Origin: Novosphingobium sp. | GTDB lineage: Bacteria > Pseudomonadota > Alphaproteobacteria > Sphingomonadales > Sphingomonadaceae | Direction of reading: 5' to 3' | DNA length: 64,000 bases | Assembly: GCF_020852455.1 (NCBI RefSeq) | Contig: NZ_JADZAT010000006.1 | Coordinates: forward strand, 62,001 to 126,000 | Shown here: positions 1 through 9,465 of the stretch, one piece after another | How the letters are laid out: every line of letters starts with the position of its first letter | Position numbering within the stretch: the stretch's first letter is position 1 | Translations under genes and position numbers: made by a program | Notes under the pieces: model-generated | What the model was told of the DNA's origin: nothing | Databases searched by the model: none | The model's input: only the letters and a program-made list of their open reading frames with translations

Positions 1-385
1 ATTGCAGCGCCGGATCGGCCAGCCGCGGCGACAGCGCGTGCCCTTCCAGATGGTTGATCGCGATCAGCGGCTTGTCGCTGGCCATGGCGAGCGCCTTGGC
101 CGTCACCAGCCCGACCATCACCCCGCCGATCAGCCCCGGCCCGGCGGTGGCGGCCACGGCATCGACCTCGCCCAATGCCATCCCGGCATCGGCCAGCGTC
201 GCCTCGATCAGGGGCGCGAGTCGCTCGGCATGGGCGCGCGCAGCGATTTCGGGGACCACTCCGCCATAGGGGCGATGAAAATCGTCCTGCGAAGCGATCC
301 GCTGCGCAAGAATCGTGCGACCGCTATCGACCAATGCGGCTGCGGTTTCGTCGCAAGACGATTCAATTCCGAGGACAATCCCCAT
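1..385 (-). CDS. tsaD: tRNA N6-threonylcarbamoyladenosine synthase TsaD, partial (N-terminal part)
   Basis: The frame read from the ATG at 385 begins [15 protein letters not shown], the universal start of the TsaD/Kae1/Gcp family. It continues through [15 protein letters not shown] and HLEGH, the metal-binding HxxxH. TsaD transfers the threonylcarbamoyl group to A37 of ANN-decoding tRNAs together with TsaB and TsaE in the cytoplasm. About 128 codons are inside the window and the rest lies beyond the left edge. The gene is divergent from hemC with 43 bp between start codons, an arrangement common in alphaproteobacteria. The ORF track shows only overlapping shadow frames here, because the true frame runs off the edge. 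The family call is secure; the gene's total length cannot be judged. Confidence 0.95.
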   Translation of the reverse strand, partial: MGIVLGIESSCDETAAALVDSGRTILAQRIASQDDFHRPYGGVVPEIAARAHAERLAPLIEATLADAGMALGEVDAVAATAGPGLIGGVMVGLVTAKALAMASDKPLIAINHLEGHALSPRLADPALQ

Positions 386-428
386 CCCCACTTTCCCTTA
401 AAGAGATTGCGCACTAGCACAAGCGGCC

Positions 429-1355
429 ATGCTTGAACGTCCACTAAGGCTCGGTACCCGCAAGTCCCCTCTGGCCATGGCCCAGGCCGAGGAAGCGCGC
501 GACCGGTTGGTGGCGGCGCACCCCGGCCTGACGGTCGAACTGGTCCCGGTTACCGCCAGCGGTGACAAGGTGCTTGACCGCCCGCTGGCCGAAATCGGCG
601 GCAAGGCGCTGTGGACCAAGGAGCTCGACGCCTGGCTGCTGGGGGGTGAGATCGACCTGGCGGTCCATTCGCTGAAAGACGTCGAAACGCTGCGCCCGGC
701 GGAAATCACGATTGCGGCGATCCTGCCGCGCGAGGATGTGCGTGACGTGCTGGTCGGCGCGGCTTCGCTGGACGAACTGCCAGCCGGCACGCGGATCGGC
801 ACCAGCGCCCCGCGCCGCGCGGCACAGGCGCTGCATTTGCGGCCCGATTGCCAGGTGGTCGGCTTTCGCGGCAACGTCCAGACCCGGCTGGCCAAGCTTG
901 CAGCCGGCGAGGCTGACGTGACCCTGCTGGCACTGGCCGGGCTCAACCGGCTGGGCAATGCTGCGGTCGGCACCCCGCTCAACCCGCGCGAGTGGCTGCC
1001 CGCGCCGGGCCAGGGCGCGATCGCGATCGAGTGCCGCGCTGCCGATGACGCGACCCGCCAGCTGCTCGCCGCGATCGACCATCTGCCCAGCCGCCAGGCA
1101 GTAGCGGCCGAACGGGCGCTGCTGGCCGCGCTGGGCGGCAATTGCCACAGCCCGATCGCGGTCTTTACCGAAGTGGTGGGTGACCGGCTGGCGATGCGCG
1201 CCGCGCTGCTCAGCCCCGATGGTTCCGACAAGGTGGAAGCGCGGCACAGTTTCGCACCCGGCGATCCGCAGGGCCCACGCGACCTTGCCACCCAGCTGCT
1301 GGCCCAGGCCGGCCCGGCGATCCGCGCCCATTTCGATCCACCGGAGGCGGGCTGA
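429..1355 (+). CDS. hemC: Hydroxymethylbilane synthase (porphobilinogen deaminase)
   Basis: The 308-residue product is full length for HemC, which joins four porphobilinogen molecules into hydroxymethylbilane in tetrapyrrole synthesis. Visible family motifs are LGTRKSPLAMAQ at the N-terminus, GGKALWTKELDAWL, DLAVHSLKDV and the cofactor-binding loop ending GGNCHSPIAVF. The Cys in that loop carries the dipyrromethane cofactor (about residue 239). The start ATG follows the divergent tsaD promoter region. hemD starts 3 bp after the stop, so the two successive steps to uroporphyrinogen III are made from one transcript. Haem demand in this window is high (cbb3 oxidase, NarI), with hemN also present about 10 kb away. 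Confidence 0.97.
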   Translation: MLERPLRLGTRKSPLAMAQAEEARDRLVAAHPGLTVELVPVTASGDKVLDRPLAEIGGKALWTKELDAWLLGGEIDLAVHSLKDVETLRPAEITIAAILPREDVRDVLVGAASLDELPAGTRIGTSAPRRAAQALHLRPDCQVVGFRGNVQTRLAKLAAGEADVTLLALAGLNRLGNAAVGTPLNPREWLPAPGQGAIAIECRAADDATRQLLAAIDHLPSRQAVAAERALLAALGGNCHSPIAVFTEVVGDRLAMRAALLSPDGSDKVEARHSFAPGDPQGPRDLATQLLAQAGPAIRAHFDPPEAG

Positions 1356-1358
1356 GCG

Positions 1359-2069
1359 ATGGTGCCGCTGGTCATCATCCGCCCCGAGCCTGGCAATGCG
1401 GCAAGTGTCGCTGCTGCCCAGACGCTGCGGATGGAGGCCCACGGCTTCGCGCTGTTCGAAGTGGCGGCGAAAAGCTGGGAGGCGGTCCCGCCGGACCAGT
1501 TTGATGCGCTGCTGATCGGCAGCGCCAACGTGTTCCGCCACGGCGGCCGCGGGCTCTCCGCACTGAAGGGCCTGCCGGTCTATGCCGTGGGCGAAGCAAC
1601 CGCCCAGGCCGCGCGCGATGCCGGTTTCACGGTCAGCCAGATCGGCGAGGGCAACATGCAGGCGCTGCTCGCCCAGCTCGATCCCGCACATCGCCGCCTG
1701 TTACGGCTGGCCGGCGATGAGCGCGTCCCGCTGACGCTGCCCCGGGGCGTGACCATGGAAGAACGCGTGGTCTACGCCAGCATCTCCCGGCCCTTCCCGC
1801 CCGAACTGGTCGAACTGCTGAGCGAACCGGCGATCATTGCCGTCCATTCGGTCGAAGCTGCCCGGCACCTTTCCGCGCAATGCGTCAGCCACGCGATCAA
1901 GCGTGCACCGCTGCGGATCGCCGCGCTGTCAAACCGGATTGCCAGCGCGGCCGGCGATGGCTGGGGCGAAGTGGCAGTGGCCAGCCTGCCGCAAGACAAG
2001 GCATTGCTGGCGCTCGCCCGCCAGATGTGCCAAGACCCCTGGCCTGCGGGTCGCACTGCAGGCCGTTAG
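1359..2069 (+). CDS. hemD: Uroporphyrinogen-III synthase
   Basis: The 236-residue product matches HemD in length and in the weakly conserved pattern of the family: VIIRPEPGN at the N-terminus, FDALLIGSANVFRHGG, and VYAVGEATAQAARDAGF. HemD closes hydroxymethylbilane with inversion of ring D to give uroporphyrinogen III. It follows hemC by 3 bp and precedes the mitofilin-like gene by 12 bp. This is the hemC-hemD-mitofilin order known from alphaproteobacteria, and it supports the call beyond sequence, which is poorly conserved in this family. Confidence 0.9.
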   Translation: MVPLVIIRPEPGNAASVAAAQTLRMEAHGFALFEVAAKSWEAVPPDQFDALLIGSANVFRHGGRGLSALKGLPVYAVGEATAQAARDAGFTVSQIGEGNMQALLAQLDPAHRRLLRLAGDERVPLTLPRGVTMEERVVYASISRPFPPELVELLSEPAIIAVHSVEAARHLSAQCVSHAIKRAPLRIAALSNRIASAAGDGWGEVAVASLPQDKALLALARQMCQDPWPAGRTAGR

Positions 2070-2081
2070 ACAAGCGAAACC

Positions 2082-2963
2082 ATGCCCGAAGATTACTCTG
2101 CCCTTCCCCCTGTGCGCAAAGGCTCGTCGCTGAAGACGCTGCTGGCCACGGTGGTGCTGTCATTCGCCGGCGGGGCCGCGTTGCTGGGCTATCTGGTGTG
2201 GGATGGGCGGATCGATCTTGGCCAGTCCGCCGCGCCGCAGCCGGTGGCCAGCCTGCCGGCCAGCGGTTCGCAAACGCCCGCTGCGCTGCCCAGCCCGGCA
2301 ACCACCACGCTGGAAACCAAGCTGGCCGATCTTGAGCGCCGGATGGCGCAGCTTGATTTGCAGGCTGCCGCCTTTGGCGGCACGTCGGCCCGGGCCGAAG
2401 GCTTGCTGGTGGCCATGGCCGCGCGCCGCGCGATCGAACAGGGCAAGCCGCTGGGCTATCTGGAAGGCCAGCTCAAGACCCGCTTCAGCGCTGCGCGCCC
2501 CGATGCGGTCAACACCCTGCTGGCCAGCGCCCGCGCGCCGGTTACGCTCGATATGCTGGCTGCGCAGTTGGATGACCTTGGTCCCGCCCTGCTGGGCACG
2601 CCGCGCAACGAAGGTGGCTGGGATCGCTTCACCCGCGAACTGTCCGGCCTGTTCGTGATCCGCCGCCAGGAAGGCCCGGTCCACAAGCCCACACAGCGGC
2701 TCGATCATGCCAGGATGTTGCTACGCGGCGGGCGGATCGACGAGGCAATTGCCGAAGTTTCCAAGATGCCCGGCAATGCCGCCGCCAAGGACTGGATCGT
2801 CCAGGCCCAGCGCTATGCCGCGGCCCAGGCCGCGCTTGGCCAGATCGAGGAAGCCGCGCTGAATGAGCCCGAGCGATTGAAGAGCGCCACAGGCGAGGCT
2901 GTGCAGCAACCGGGCCTGGCGGCCACGGCGACGCCGGCTCCTACGCTTACGCCTACGCCCTGA
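2082..2963 (+). CDS. Mitofilin/Mic60-like inner-membrane protein (COG4223-type)
   Basis: The 293-residue protein has a short cytoplasmic N-terminus and one membrane segment (about residues 18-41, TLLATVVLSFAGGAALLGYL). A Pro/Ala-rich linker follows, then a coiled-coil-like stretch (TTLETKLADLERRMAQLDLQ) and a helical C-terminal domain. This layout and the position directly behind hemCD match the alphaproteobacterial mitofilin homologues, thought to organise intracytoplasmic or envelope membranes. It is short for the family, and the C-terminal tail is a low-complexity Ala/Thr/Pro run (TATPAPTLTPTP). The 3' end overlaps the convergent ubiH-type gene by 11 bp. Membrane topology is seen; function is inferred from synteny. 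Confidence 0.7.
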   Translation: MPEDYSALPPVRKGSSLKTLLATVVLSFAGGAALLGYLVWDGRIDLGQSAAPQPVASLPASGSQTPAALPSPATTTLETKLADLERRMAQLDLQAAAFGGTSARAEGLLVAMAARRAIEQGKPLGYLEGQLKTRFSAARPDAVNTLLASARAPVTLDMLAAQLDDLGPALLGTPRNEGGWDRFTRELSGLFVIRRQEGPVHKPTQRLDHARMLLRGGRIDEAIAEVSKMPGNAAAKDWIVQAQRYAAAQAALGQIEEAALNEPERLKSATGEAVQQPGLAATATPAPTLTPTP

Positions 2964-4167
2964 GCAGGCTGGGCAGGTCGCCCGACATTCCGCGCGCTTC
3001 GTCCATGAAGAAGCGTTTGAGCCAGCCCGAACGCTGGACCATGCCCATGCCGGTGCGGCGGACCAGACTGGGGATCCGCCCGCGCACCCCGAACAGGCGG
3101 ACCAGCGCGTCGGTGGTGGCCATCACGGTGGTGGCATCAAGGCTGCGCCAGCGTTCGTACCGCGCCAGCAGCTGGGCATCGCCCGGGTCGAGACCCAGCC
3201 GCATGCCATCGGCCAGAACCTCGACCAGGCAGCCGACGTCGCGCAGCCCAAGATTGAGCCCCTGCCCGGCAATCGGGTGCATGCCGTGCGCCGCATCGCC
3301 GACCAGCGCCAGCCGGCTCTCAACGATCCGCGCGGCGTGGTGGAAATTGAGCGGATAGCTCAACCGCGGGGCGCAAAGTTCGGTCTTGCCGAAGATTTCG
3401 GCCATCCGTCCGGTGATTTCGGACAGGAACTGCGCATCGCTGAGCGCGATCACGCCTTTCGCGTCCTTCTCGTCAACCGTCCAGACCACCGCCGACCGGT
3501 GCCGCCCGTCGGGCAGGTCCAGCAAGGGCAGCAGCGCCAGCGGGCCGGTGGGGAAGAAGATTTCCCAGGCCACGCCGTGGTGCGGCAATTCGTGGGTGAT
3601 CGCGGTGACCATGGCGCGGTGGCTGTAATCCCACTTGGCCGACTTGAGCCCGGCCTCTAACCGGGTCGGCGATTGCCGCCCCTCGGCCCCGACCAGCAGG
3701 CTTGCCGCCAGCACGCGCCCGTCGCTCAGCGTCACGCTCACACCATGTTCGCCGCGCTCACGGCTGACCGGCTCAACCCCGCTGGACCAGGCGATCAGCG
3801 GCTCTGCGCGCGCGGCTTCGAACAGCGCCAGGCGGATGTCGCGGTTGGCGTACATCCGGCCCAAGGTGCCTTGGTGCGGCTCGGGCTTGAAATCGATCCG
3901 GCCGGGCTTCATCGCATCGGTCACCGCGATCGCTTCGATCGCGCAGCCCAGCGGGGCCAGCCGTTCAGCCAGGCCGATATTGGTGAACAGGTTCCAGCTG
4001 GCGGTCGAAATCGCCGAAGCGCGGCCATCGACACCCTCGGCGGTCAGCTCCTCGGGCCGGGCCTTGTCGACCACGTGGCTGGAAATTCCCTGGCGTGCGG
4101 CGGCCAGGGCCAGGGTCATGCCGACCAGCCCGCCGCCCAGGATCGCCAGGTCACGCCGGTCGGTCAT
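2953..4167 (-). CDS. FAD-dependent ubiquinone hydroxylase, UbiH/UbiF/COQ6 family
   Basis: The product (about 404 residues from the ATG at 4167) has the FAD-binding Rossmann motif AILGGGLVGMTLALAA at the N-terminus, the family motif DGRASAIS, and the second FAD motif GDAAHGMHPIAGQGLNLGLRD near residue 290. These define the aromatic-ring monooxygenases that hydroxylate the ubiquinone ring. The ORF track begins 9 bp upstream, but the ATG at 4167 overlaps the upstream alkaline phosphatase stop as ATGA, a typical translational coupling. Which ring position is hydroxylated cannot be told from sequence alone. A ubiquinone supply fits the quinol-using nitrate reductase further along the window. Confidence 0.88.
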   Translation of the reverse strand: MTDRRDLAILGGGLVGMTLALAAARQGISSHVVDKARPEELTAEGVDGRASAISTASWNLFTNIGLAERLAPLGCAIEAIAVTDAMKPGRIDFKPEPHQGTLGRMYANRDIRLALFEAARAEPLIAWSSGVEPVSRERGEHGVSVTLSDGRVLAASLLVGAEGRQSPTRLEAGLKSAKWDYSHRAMVTAITHELPHHGVAWEIFFPTGPLALLPLLDLPDGRHRSAVVWTVDEKDAKGVIALSDAQFLSEITGRMAEIFGKTELCAPRLSYPLNFHHAARIVESRLALVGDAAHGMHPIAGQGLNLGLRDVGCLVEVLADGMRLGLDPGDAQLLARYERWRSLDATTVMATTDALVRLFGVRGRIPSLVRRTGMGMVQRSGWLKRFFMDEARGMSGDLPSLLRA

Positions 4168-5822
4168 GATCCGCAAGTGTTCCCTTCGCCGCCATCGAGA
4201 TCGAGGCAGCGCCCGTCGAAGGCGCCGTCGGGCACCCTTAGCCCAAGGATCGCCACCAGCGTTGGTGCGATATCAACCGTTTCGACCGGGTGCGGCTGTT
4301 CAAAGCTGCGCATGCCGCGCCGCCAGAACAGCATCGGCACCCGCCGGTCATAATCCCAGACGCTGCCGTGGGTGGCGATATAGGCGCCGGGCATCGGTTC
4401 GGGGATCGGGGTGATGCCGCGTTCCAGCAGGATCACCACATCGCCCGAACGGGCCGGATCGAACGAGGCCCGCGCGCGTTCCTTGATCGTCCAGTCCTGC
4501 GGGCTGCCGGCCGGAAGCGGGGTCTTGGCCAGTTCCTCGCTGGAATAGGCGGCGGCAACCTGCGGATTGGCGCGCACGATCGTCAGCAGGGCATCGACCA
4601 CGCGCTTGCGCTGGTCGGCCGGAACCGCACGGTTTACATAGTAGTCGCCGCCATCGGCAACGACCAGCGGTCCGTCGAGCAGGACCACGCCAGACTTGAC
4701 GCCGGCCGCCTTGGACAGCACTTCGGGGCTGAGCGAGGTATCGACCCGGGCAGCGCGCGGATAGGCCTGCTGATCAAGCCGTTCCGGCATGTCGAGCCCG
4801 CCATGGTCAGAGCTCAGCACCACCATATAGTCGATCCCCTTCTTGTCGAGGTGATCGAGCAGACGACCGATCTGCCAATCGAGCTGCGCCATCTGGATGC
4901 ACATCTCACTGCCTTCGGTGCCGGTGGCGTGGCCGATATAGTCAGTTGCCGACAGACTGACCGAGAGCACATCAGGCGCCGCACCTTTGCCCAGGTTCAT
5001 CTCATCGACCAGCGCGGTGGCCAGATCGACCGTGGCCGCATCCATCCGCGGTGAGGTGCGGAACAGGTCGGGCTTGTTGGGCGGCAGGGCGAAAGCACCG
5101 TTACCGGCGAAACCCTTGCCGACCGGAATAGGGCGATTGGCCGCAGTGCAGTTGGCCGGCAGGACAAAGGGTTTGGCTCCCTTGCCCAGCAGCGTGGTGA
5201 CATTGGCGTTGACCCTGACTGCGGCAGGCGAAAGCTGGCGGCCGTTCAGCGTGACAAAGCCCGCTCCCTTCCACCAGTATCCGGCGTCGATCTGGTGCCC
5301 GCCCATCATCATCACCGCGCGGTCCTTGGCCGAAACCGCGACATTGCGCGAGGCCGGGTTGGCGGCCTTCATGTATTCGCCCAGCGTCGGCACCTTGAGG
5401 TGGAAAGCCGAGACTACCGGATTGCGCGGGCTGGAGGCCGGATCGCGTTCATCCTCGGCGCAATAGATCGGCTTGGTCTTGCGCGGACCATCGGGTTCGA
5501 ACCAGGTGTTGGCGATGATCCCGTTGCGGGCCGGGCGCGTGCCGGTCAGCAAGGTGGAATGGCCCGGGCAAGTCTCGGTCGCGGCGTGCGACTGGAACCC
5601 GGCGGGAAAGACCGCGCCCTGCCCCAATCGCGCCAGGCCATAACGATAGGTGGGCCGGTATTGCGCATAGAGATCGCCCGAGAACTGATCGACCGAGATC
5701 GCAACGATCAGCCGTGGTGGTCCGGTCGGCGCGACCGGAACCGGCTTGGCCTGCCCCTGGACCGCGACCACGCCAAGCGCGGTGGTGAGCGAAAGGGCAA
5801 GCGGAGCAAGCAGACGACGCAT
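4164..5822 (-). CDS. Secreted alkaline phosphatase, type I phosphodiesterase/SPAP-like family
   Basis: From the ATG at 5822 the product is 552 residues and begins with a signal peptide (RRLLAPLALSLTTALGVVAV). The metal-binding start VAISVDQFSGD and the nucleophile-threonine motif ATETCPGHST (residues 81-90) follow, and the later HGGLD and ATHGSVW elements carry further metal-binding histidines. This is the Thr-nucleophile alkaline phosphatase family first described in Sphingomonas (SPAP), which releases phosphate from monoesters in the periplasm. The ORF track extends 283 codons upstream (to 6671). That extension is rejected because it is antisense to dsbD and precedes an obvious signal peptide. 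The divergent start is 105 bp from dsbD. Confidence 0.9.
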   Translation of the reverse strand: MRRLLAPLALSLTTALGVVAVQGQAKPVPVAPTGPPRLIVAISVDQFSGDLYAQYRPTYRYGLARLGQGAVFPAGFQSHAATETCPGHSTLLTGTRPARNGIIANTWFEPDGPRKTKPIYCAEDERDPASSPRNPVVSAFHLKVPTLGEYMKAANPASRNVAVSAKDRAVMMMGGHQIDAGYWWKGAGFVTLNGRQLSPAAVRVNANVTTLLGKGAKPFVLPANCTAANRPIPVGKGFAGNGAFALPPNKPDLFRTSPRMDAATVDLATALVDEMNLGKGAAPDVLSVSLSATDYIGHATGTEGSEMCIQMAQLDWQIGRLLDHLDKKGIDYMVVLSSDHGGLDMPERLDQQAYPRAARVDTSLSPEVLSKAAGVKSGVVLLDGPLVVADGGDYYVNRAVPADQRKRVVDALLTIVRANPQVAAAYSSEELAKTPLPAGSPQDWTIKERARASFDPARSGDVVILLERGITPIPEPMPGAYIATHGSVWDYDRRVPMLFWRRGMRSFEQPHPVETVDIAPTLVAILGLRVPDGAFDGRCLDLDGGEGNTCGS

Positions 5823-5927
5823 CTCGGTTCCTTGAAAAGTTCGTGCGTAACGGGCAGAGCCTTGATGGCCGGGGCACGGGCAATAGGCAAGTGCGCCGTG
5901 GCCGGAAAATTGCGAAGGACCTGCCCG

Positions 5928-7970
5928 ATGCGGCGCTATCGCCCGATCATTGCCGTTGTGTTGCAGATGCTGGCCATGCTGCTGGCCGCACCGGCGCTGG
6001 CCGCGCCCAGCCATATCAAGGCCGAACTGGTGGTCGAAGGTCCCGTGGCGCCCGGCGGTGAGGTGACGCTGGCGGTGCTGATGAAGCCCGAGGCCGGCTG
6101 GCATGGCTATTGGCAGAACCCGGGCGATGCCGGGCTGGGCCTGACGATCGACTGGACCCTGCCGGCCGGGGCCAGCACCGGGGCGCTGCGTTATCCGACG
6201 CCCGAAACGCTGCTGATCTCGGGCCTGATGAACCATGTTTACGAGCATGACTATGCCGTGCTGGTGCCGCTGAAAGTACCTGCCACCCTGCCAGCGGGTT
6301 CCAGTTTCACGGTCCGGGCCAAGGCGCAGTGGCTGGCCTGCACCGACAAGATCTGCGTGCCCGAACGCGGCGAACTGTCCGCAGTAGTCAAGCTGCGTCC
6401 ACCGGGCAGGGGCGATCCCCGCTTCGACCAGTGGCGCGCCGCCCTGCCCGCGCCGCTGGGCAGCCCGGCCACTTTCGCGATCGTCGGCGGCAAGGTGCGT
6501 GTCGCGGTGCCACTGCCCGCCGGGGTCGCGCTGGAGCGCCCGCACCTGTTCGTCGCCGACGACCGCGTGGTCGATTACGCCGCCCCGCAGGCCTTCTTCC
6601 GCGATGGCGACCGGCTGGTGGTGGAACTGCCGCGCGGCAAGTTCGAACCGGTGACGCCCGGCGCGCTCCATGCCGTGCTGCGCCTCAACCAGGCGGGCGA
6701 TGGGGTGAGCCTGGAGGCCGCACCGGGCGAAGTTCCGACAGGCGGGACGCCGCTGGCCGCTGGCACCGAAGCCGCCGGCCTGCCCTGGCTGCTGCTGTCT
6801 GCGCTGCTTGGCGGGCTGCTGCTCAACGTGATGCCCTGCGTCTTCCCGATCCTCAGCCTCAAGGCACTGAGCCTGGCCCGCGCCGGTGAGAGCGAGGCCC
6901 AGGCCCGCGCCGAAGGGCTGGCCTATACCGCAGGGGTGGTGCTGGCCTGCCTGGCGCTGGGCGGCCTGCTGCTGGCGCTGCGCGCTGGCGGCGAACAGGT
7001 CGGCTGGGCATTCCAGTTGCAGGAGCCGCTGGTGGTGGCGGGATTGCTGCTGCTCGCCACCGCGATCACCGCCAACCTGCTCGGCCTGTTCGAATTTGCC
7101 GTGCCCGGCTTTGCCAGCGAAGGATCACCGCAGGGCGCCTTCGCGACCGGGTTGCTTGCCGCCTTCGTTGCCACCCCTTGCACCGGCCCGTTCATGGCCG
7201 CGGCGATGGGCGCGGCGCTGCTGTTGCCGGTCGCTCCGGCGCTGGCGCTGTTTGGCATGCTGGGGCTGGGACTGGCGCTGCCATTCCTCGCGCTGGCCTT
7301 CGTGCCGGCGCTCCGCCGCATGCTGCCCCGGCCCGGCGCCTGGATGGACCGGTTCCGCAAGGCGATGGCCGTGCCGATGGCACTGACCGCGCTCGCGCTG
7401 CTGTGGCTGGCCAGCCGGGTCGCCGGCAACGGCTTCGCGCTCGCTGCCGGCCTGTTCGCCTTGATCCTGATCGCCGTGCTGGTGATCACCGGGCGGCGCC
7501 AGCGTCACGGACTTGCGGCGGGTGCGCCGGTCTGGGCGGCGCTGGGGGTTATGGCGCTGGCCTTTGCGCTGGGCATGCCGGGCATGGTCCGCCAGCCCCT
7601 GGCGGCCGAGGCCGATCTGCTGGGCGCGCAACCGTTCAGTCAGGCCGCGCTCGACAAGGCGCGCGCGACGGGCAAGCCGGTCTTCGTCTATTTCACCGCC
7701 GACTGGTGCCTGACCTGCAAGGTCAACGAGAAGGTCGCGCTGGAAGCTGCTGACACGCTGTACAACTTCAAGCGTGCCGGGGTGATTGTCCTGCGCGGCG
7801 ACTGGACCCGGCGCGATCCGGCCATTTCACGCTTCCTCGCTGCTCACGGTGCGGCAGGTGTGCCGCTCTATCTGTGGTATCCGCCCAAGGGCTCCGCCGC
7901 GCAGCAATTGCCGCAGGTCCTCACCCCGCAATTGCTGGGCGATCTGGTCAAACAAACCAGAACCGGTTGA
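5928..7970 (+). CDS. DsbD/ScsB-type protein-disulfide reductase
   Basis: The chosen ATG at 5928 gives 680 residues beginning with a signal peptide ending ALA-AP. A periplasmic DsbD-alpha-like domain runs to about residue 280. A membrane domain of about eight helices carries the two redox cysteines in NVMPCVFPILSLKAL (near 303) and ATPCTGPFMAAA (near 417). The C-terminal thioredoxin domain has the active site DWCLTC (near 593). Electrons pass from cytoplasmic thioredoxin to periplasmic substrates, for example for cytochrome c maturation or copper handling. The ORF track's start at 5295 is antisense to the phosphatase and is rejected. The 3' end overlaps the convergent thiolase-like gene by 23 bp. 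Confidence 0.9.
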   Translation: MRRYRPIIAVVLQMLAMLLAAPALAAPSHIKAELVVEGPVAPGGEVTLAVLMKPEAGWHGYWQNPGDAGLGLTIDWTLPAGASTGALRYPTPETLLISGLMNHVYEHDYAVLVPLKVPATLPAGSSFTVRAKAQWLACTDKICVPERGELSAVVKLRPPGRGDPRFDQWRAALPAPLGSPATFAIVGGKVRVAVPLPAGVALERPHLFVADDRVVDYAAPQAFFRDGDRLVVELPRGKFEPVTPGALHAVLRLNQAGDGVSLEAAPGEVPTGGTPLAAGTEAAGLPWLLLSALLGGLLLNVMPCVFPILSLKALSLARAGESEAQARAEGLAYTAGVVLACLALGGLLLALRAGGEQVGWAFQLQEPLVVAGLLLLATAITANLLGLFEFAVPGFASEGSPQGAFATGLLAAFVATPCTGPFMAAAMGAALLLPVAPALALFGMLGLGLALPFLALAFVPALRRMLPRPGAWMDRFRKAMAVPMALTALALLWLASRVAGNGFALAAGLFALILIAVLVITGRRQRHGLAAGAPVWAALGVMALAFALGMPGMVRQPLAAEADLLGAQPFSQAALDKARATGKPVFVYFTADWCLTCKVNEKVALEAADTLYNFKRAGVIVLRGDWTRRDPAISRFLAAHGAAGVPLYLWYPPKGSAAQQLPQVLTPQLLGDLVKQTRTG

Positions 7971-9465
7971 CCCCGCGTTCGCCTTCCTCGATCCGCACCG
8001 GGCGGCCAAAGACCTTGCCCTTGCGCAGCTCGGCGCAGATCGCCGGGTCGGCCGAATTGGCGAGCACCCGGGCATCTCCCACCCGGGCCACCAGCGTGGC
8101 GGTCTCGCCGGTCTTGCCCGGCTGGATCGTGAAGGTTTCGGCCACGGCCTCACCATCATGGGCATCCAGCACGCGCCAGTGCGGCTTGATCTTTTCCAGG
8201 CTTTGCCAACGGCTTGCCGACCAGTCCGCAGGTTCTGTCGAATAGACCCCGGCGGCATATTTGCTCATGATCCCGCCGTTCGCACCGACCAGCACCTTGT
8301 CGCCCGGTTGGGCACGGCAGCGCTGGACGGCTTCGGCGATCGAGTGGCCGACGTAATTGTTCCCGGCTCCGCCGAAAAACGGCAGTCCGCCGGTCAGCGT
8401 CCAGCCGCGCGGATCGTCGCGATCGAGCCCGAAGGCATCGAGCAAGTTGAAAACCGGGATTGCAAAGCACGAATAAAGATCTGTCGCGGAAAGCTTTTCC
8501 CAGCTCGTCCCGGCAAGCTCAAGCGCGGTTGAGATTGCCGCGACTGCCGCCGGGCTCTTCTCGATGCTTTCGCGCGTCAGCATCGAGGGTTCGGCGCAGT
8601 CGGCGACCCCGTGCACATAGACCCAGCGGTCACTCGGCACCCCCAGACGGCGTGCCTCCCCGGCACTTGCGAGTACCACCGCAGCCCCCTGGTTGACCTG
8701 ATCGCGCGACACCACCAGCCGGCCATAGGGTTCGGCGACCAGCCGGTTGCGATCGGTCAGCGTGGCAAGCTCTTCCGCGCTGCGTTCGGTCGGCGCGGCG
8801 CTGTGCGGATTGGCGGCGGCAACCCGGGTGAAGGGGGCAAACAGCTTGCCGATCTCCAGCCGATAGTCGGCCAGGCTCAGCCCCAGCCGTTCGCGCCGGA
8901 CATTCTCGGCCAGGGCATAGCCGCCGATCGGCGCACCCACGCCGTGACGGATCGAGGTCATATCGACCACCCCGTCATAACCGGGTCCGCGATCCTCCAG
9001 GCTGCCGCGCCGCCGCTCGCTCCAGTCGCGGGTCTCGCCCCGGGCCAGCAGCGCGCGCATGGTCGAAATCGCTTCGGAGCCAACGATCGCGGCCAGCTTG
9101 CTGCGCCCGGCGGCGATCTCGGCCGCCAGTTCGCCGACCAGCCGCTGCGGCCCCTGCCCGCCAACCACTTCGAGGATCGCCCGGTCCGGATTGGCGCCGG
9201 CCCGCCGCGCAATCGCGCGCGGGGTGTTGTTGGCATGGCCGAACGGCGCGGTGTAGCGGGTGGCCGAAATTTCGAACTGGCGGATCGCGGCGATCGTATC
9301 GAGACTCTTCGCCAGACTGCGCTTGGCCCGGGCATCGGCAAAGGCCGCGCGCAGCGCAGCGCCGGCCAGGTCCATATGGCTCATCTCGGCATAGCCCGGT
9401 TCGCCCACGCGTTCCGAATATTGCCTGACCCCAATGATTACGGGGGTGTTGTCGGCTACGGTCAT
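7948..9465 (-). CDS. Thiolase-like acetyl-CoA acetyltransferase (SCP-x type)
   Basis: The 505-residue product has the thiolase fold pattern PVIIGVRQYSERVG at the N-terminus, a LYSCFAIPVFNL segment, and the glycine-rich GGLPFFGGAGNNYVGHSIAE element with a conserved His. A C-terminal extension (about 80 residues, TATLVARVGDARVLANS) resembles an OB-like domain. Members are annotated as acetyl-CoA acetyltransferase but the substrate is normally unknown. The ATG at 9465 shares one base with the SDR stop (TGATG). The GTG just before it is a possible alternative, and the ORF track counted it as Met. It is co-transcribed with the SDR, so a lipid or alicyclic beta-oxidation step is plausible but unproven. 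Confidence 0.75.
   Translation of the reverse strand: MTVADNTPVIIGVRQYSERVGEPGYAEMSHMDLAGAALRAAFADARAKRSLAKSLDTIAAIRQFEISATRYTAPFGHANNTPRAIARRAGANPDRAILEVVGGQGPQRLVGELAAEIAAGRSKLAAIVGSEAISTMRALLARGETRDWSERRRGSLEDRGPGYDGVVDMTSIRHGVGAPIGGYALAENVRRERLGLSLADYRLEIGKLFAPFTRVAAANPHSAAPTERSAEELATLTDRNRLVAEPYGRLVVSRDQVNQGAAVVLASAGEARRLGVPSDRWVYVHGVADCAEPSMLTRESIEKSPAAVAAISTALELAGTSWEKLSATDLYSCFAIPVFNLLDAFGLDRDDPRGWTLTGGLPFFGGAGNNYVGHSIAEAVQRCRAQPGDKVLVGANGGIMSKYAAGVYSTEPADWSASRWQSLEKIKPHWRVLDAHDGEAVAETFTIQPGKTGETATLVARVGDARVLANSADPAICAELRKGKVFGRPVRIEEGERGVNRFWFV

Noticed and set aside
4164-6671. 835-residue ORF including the alkaline phosphatase
   Set aside because: The first 283 codons are antisense to dsbD and precede a clear signal peptide; the true start is 5822.
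5295-7970. 891-residue ORF including DsbD
   Set aside because: The first 211 codons are antisense to the alkaline phosphatase; the signal peptide begins at 5928.
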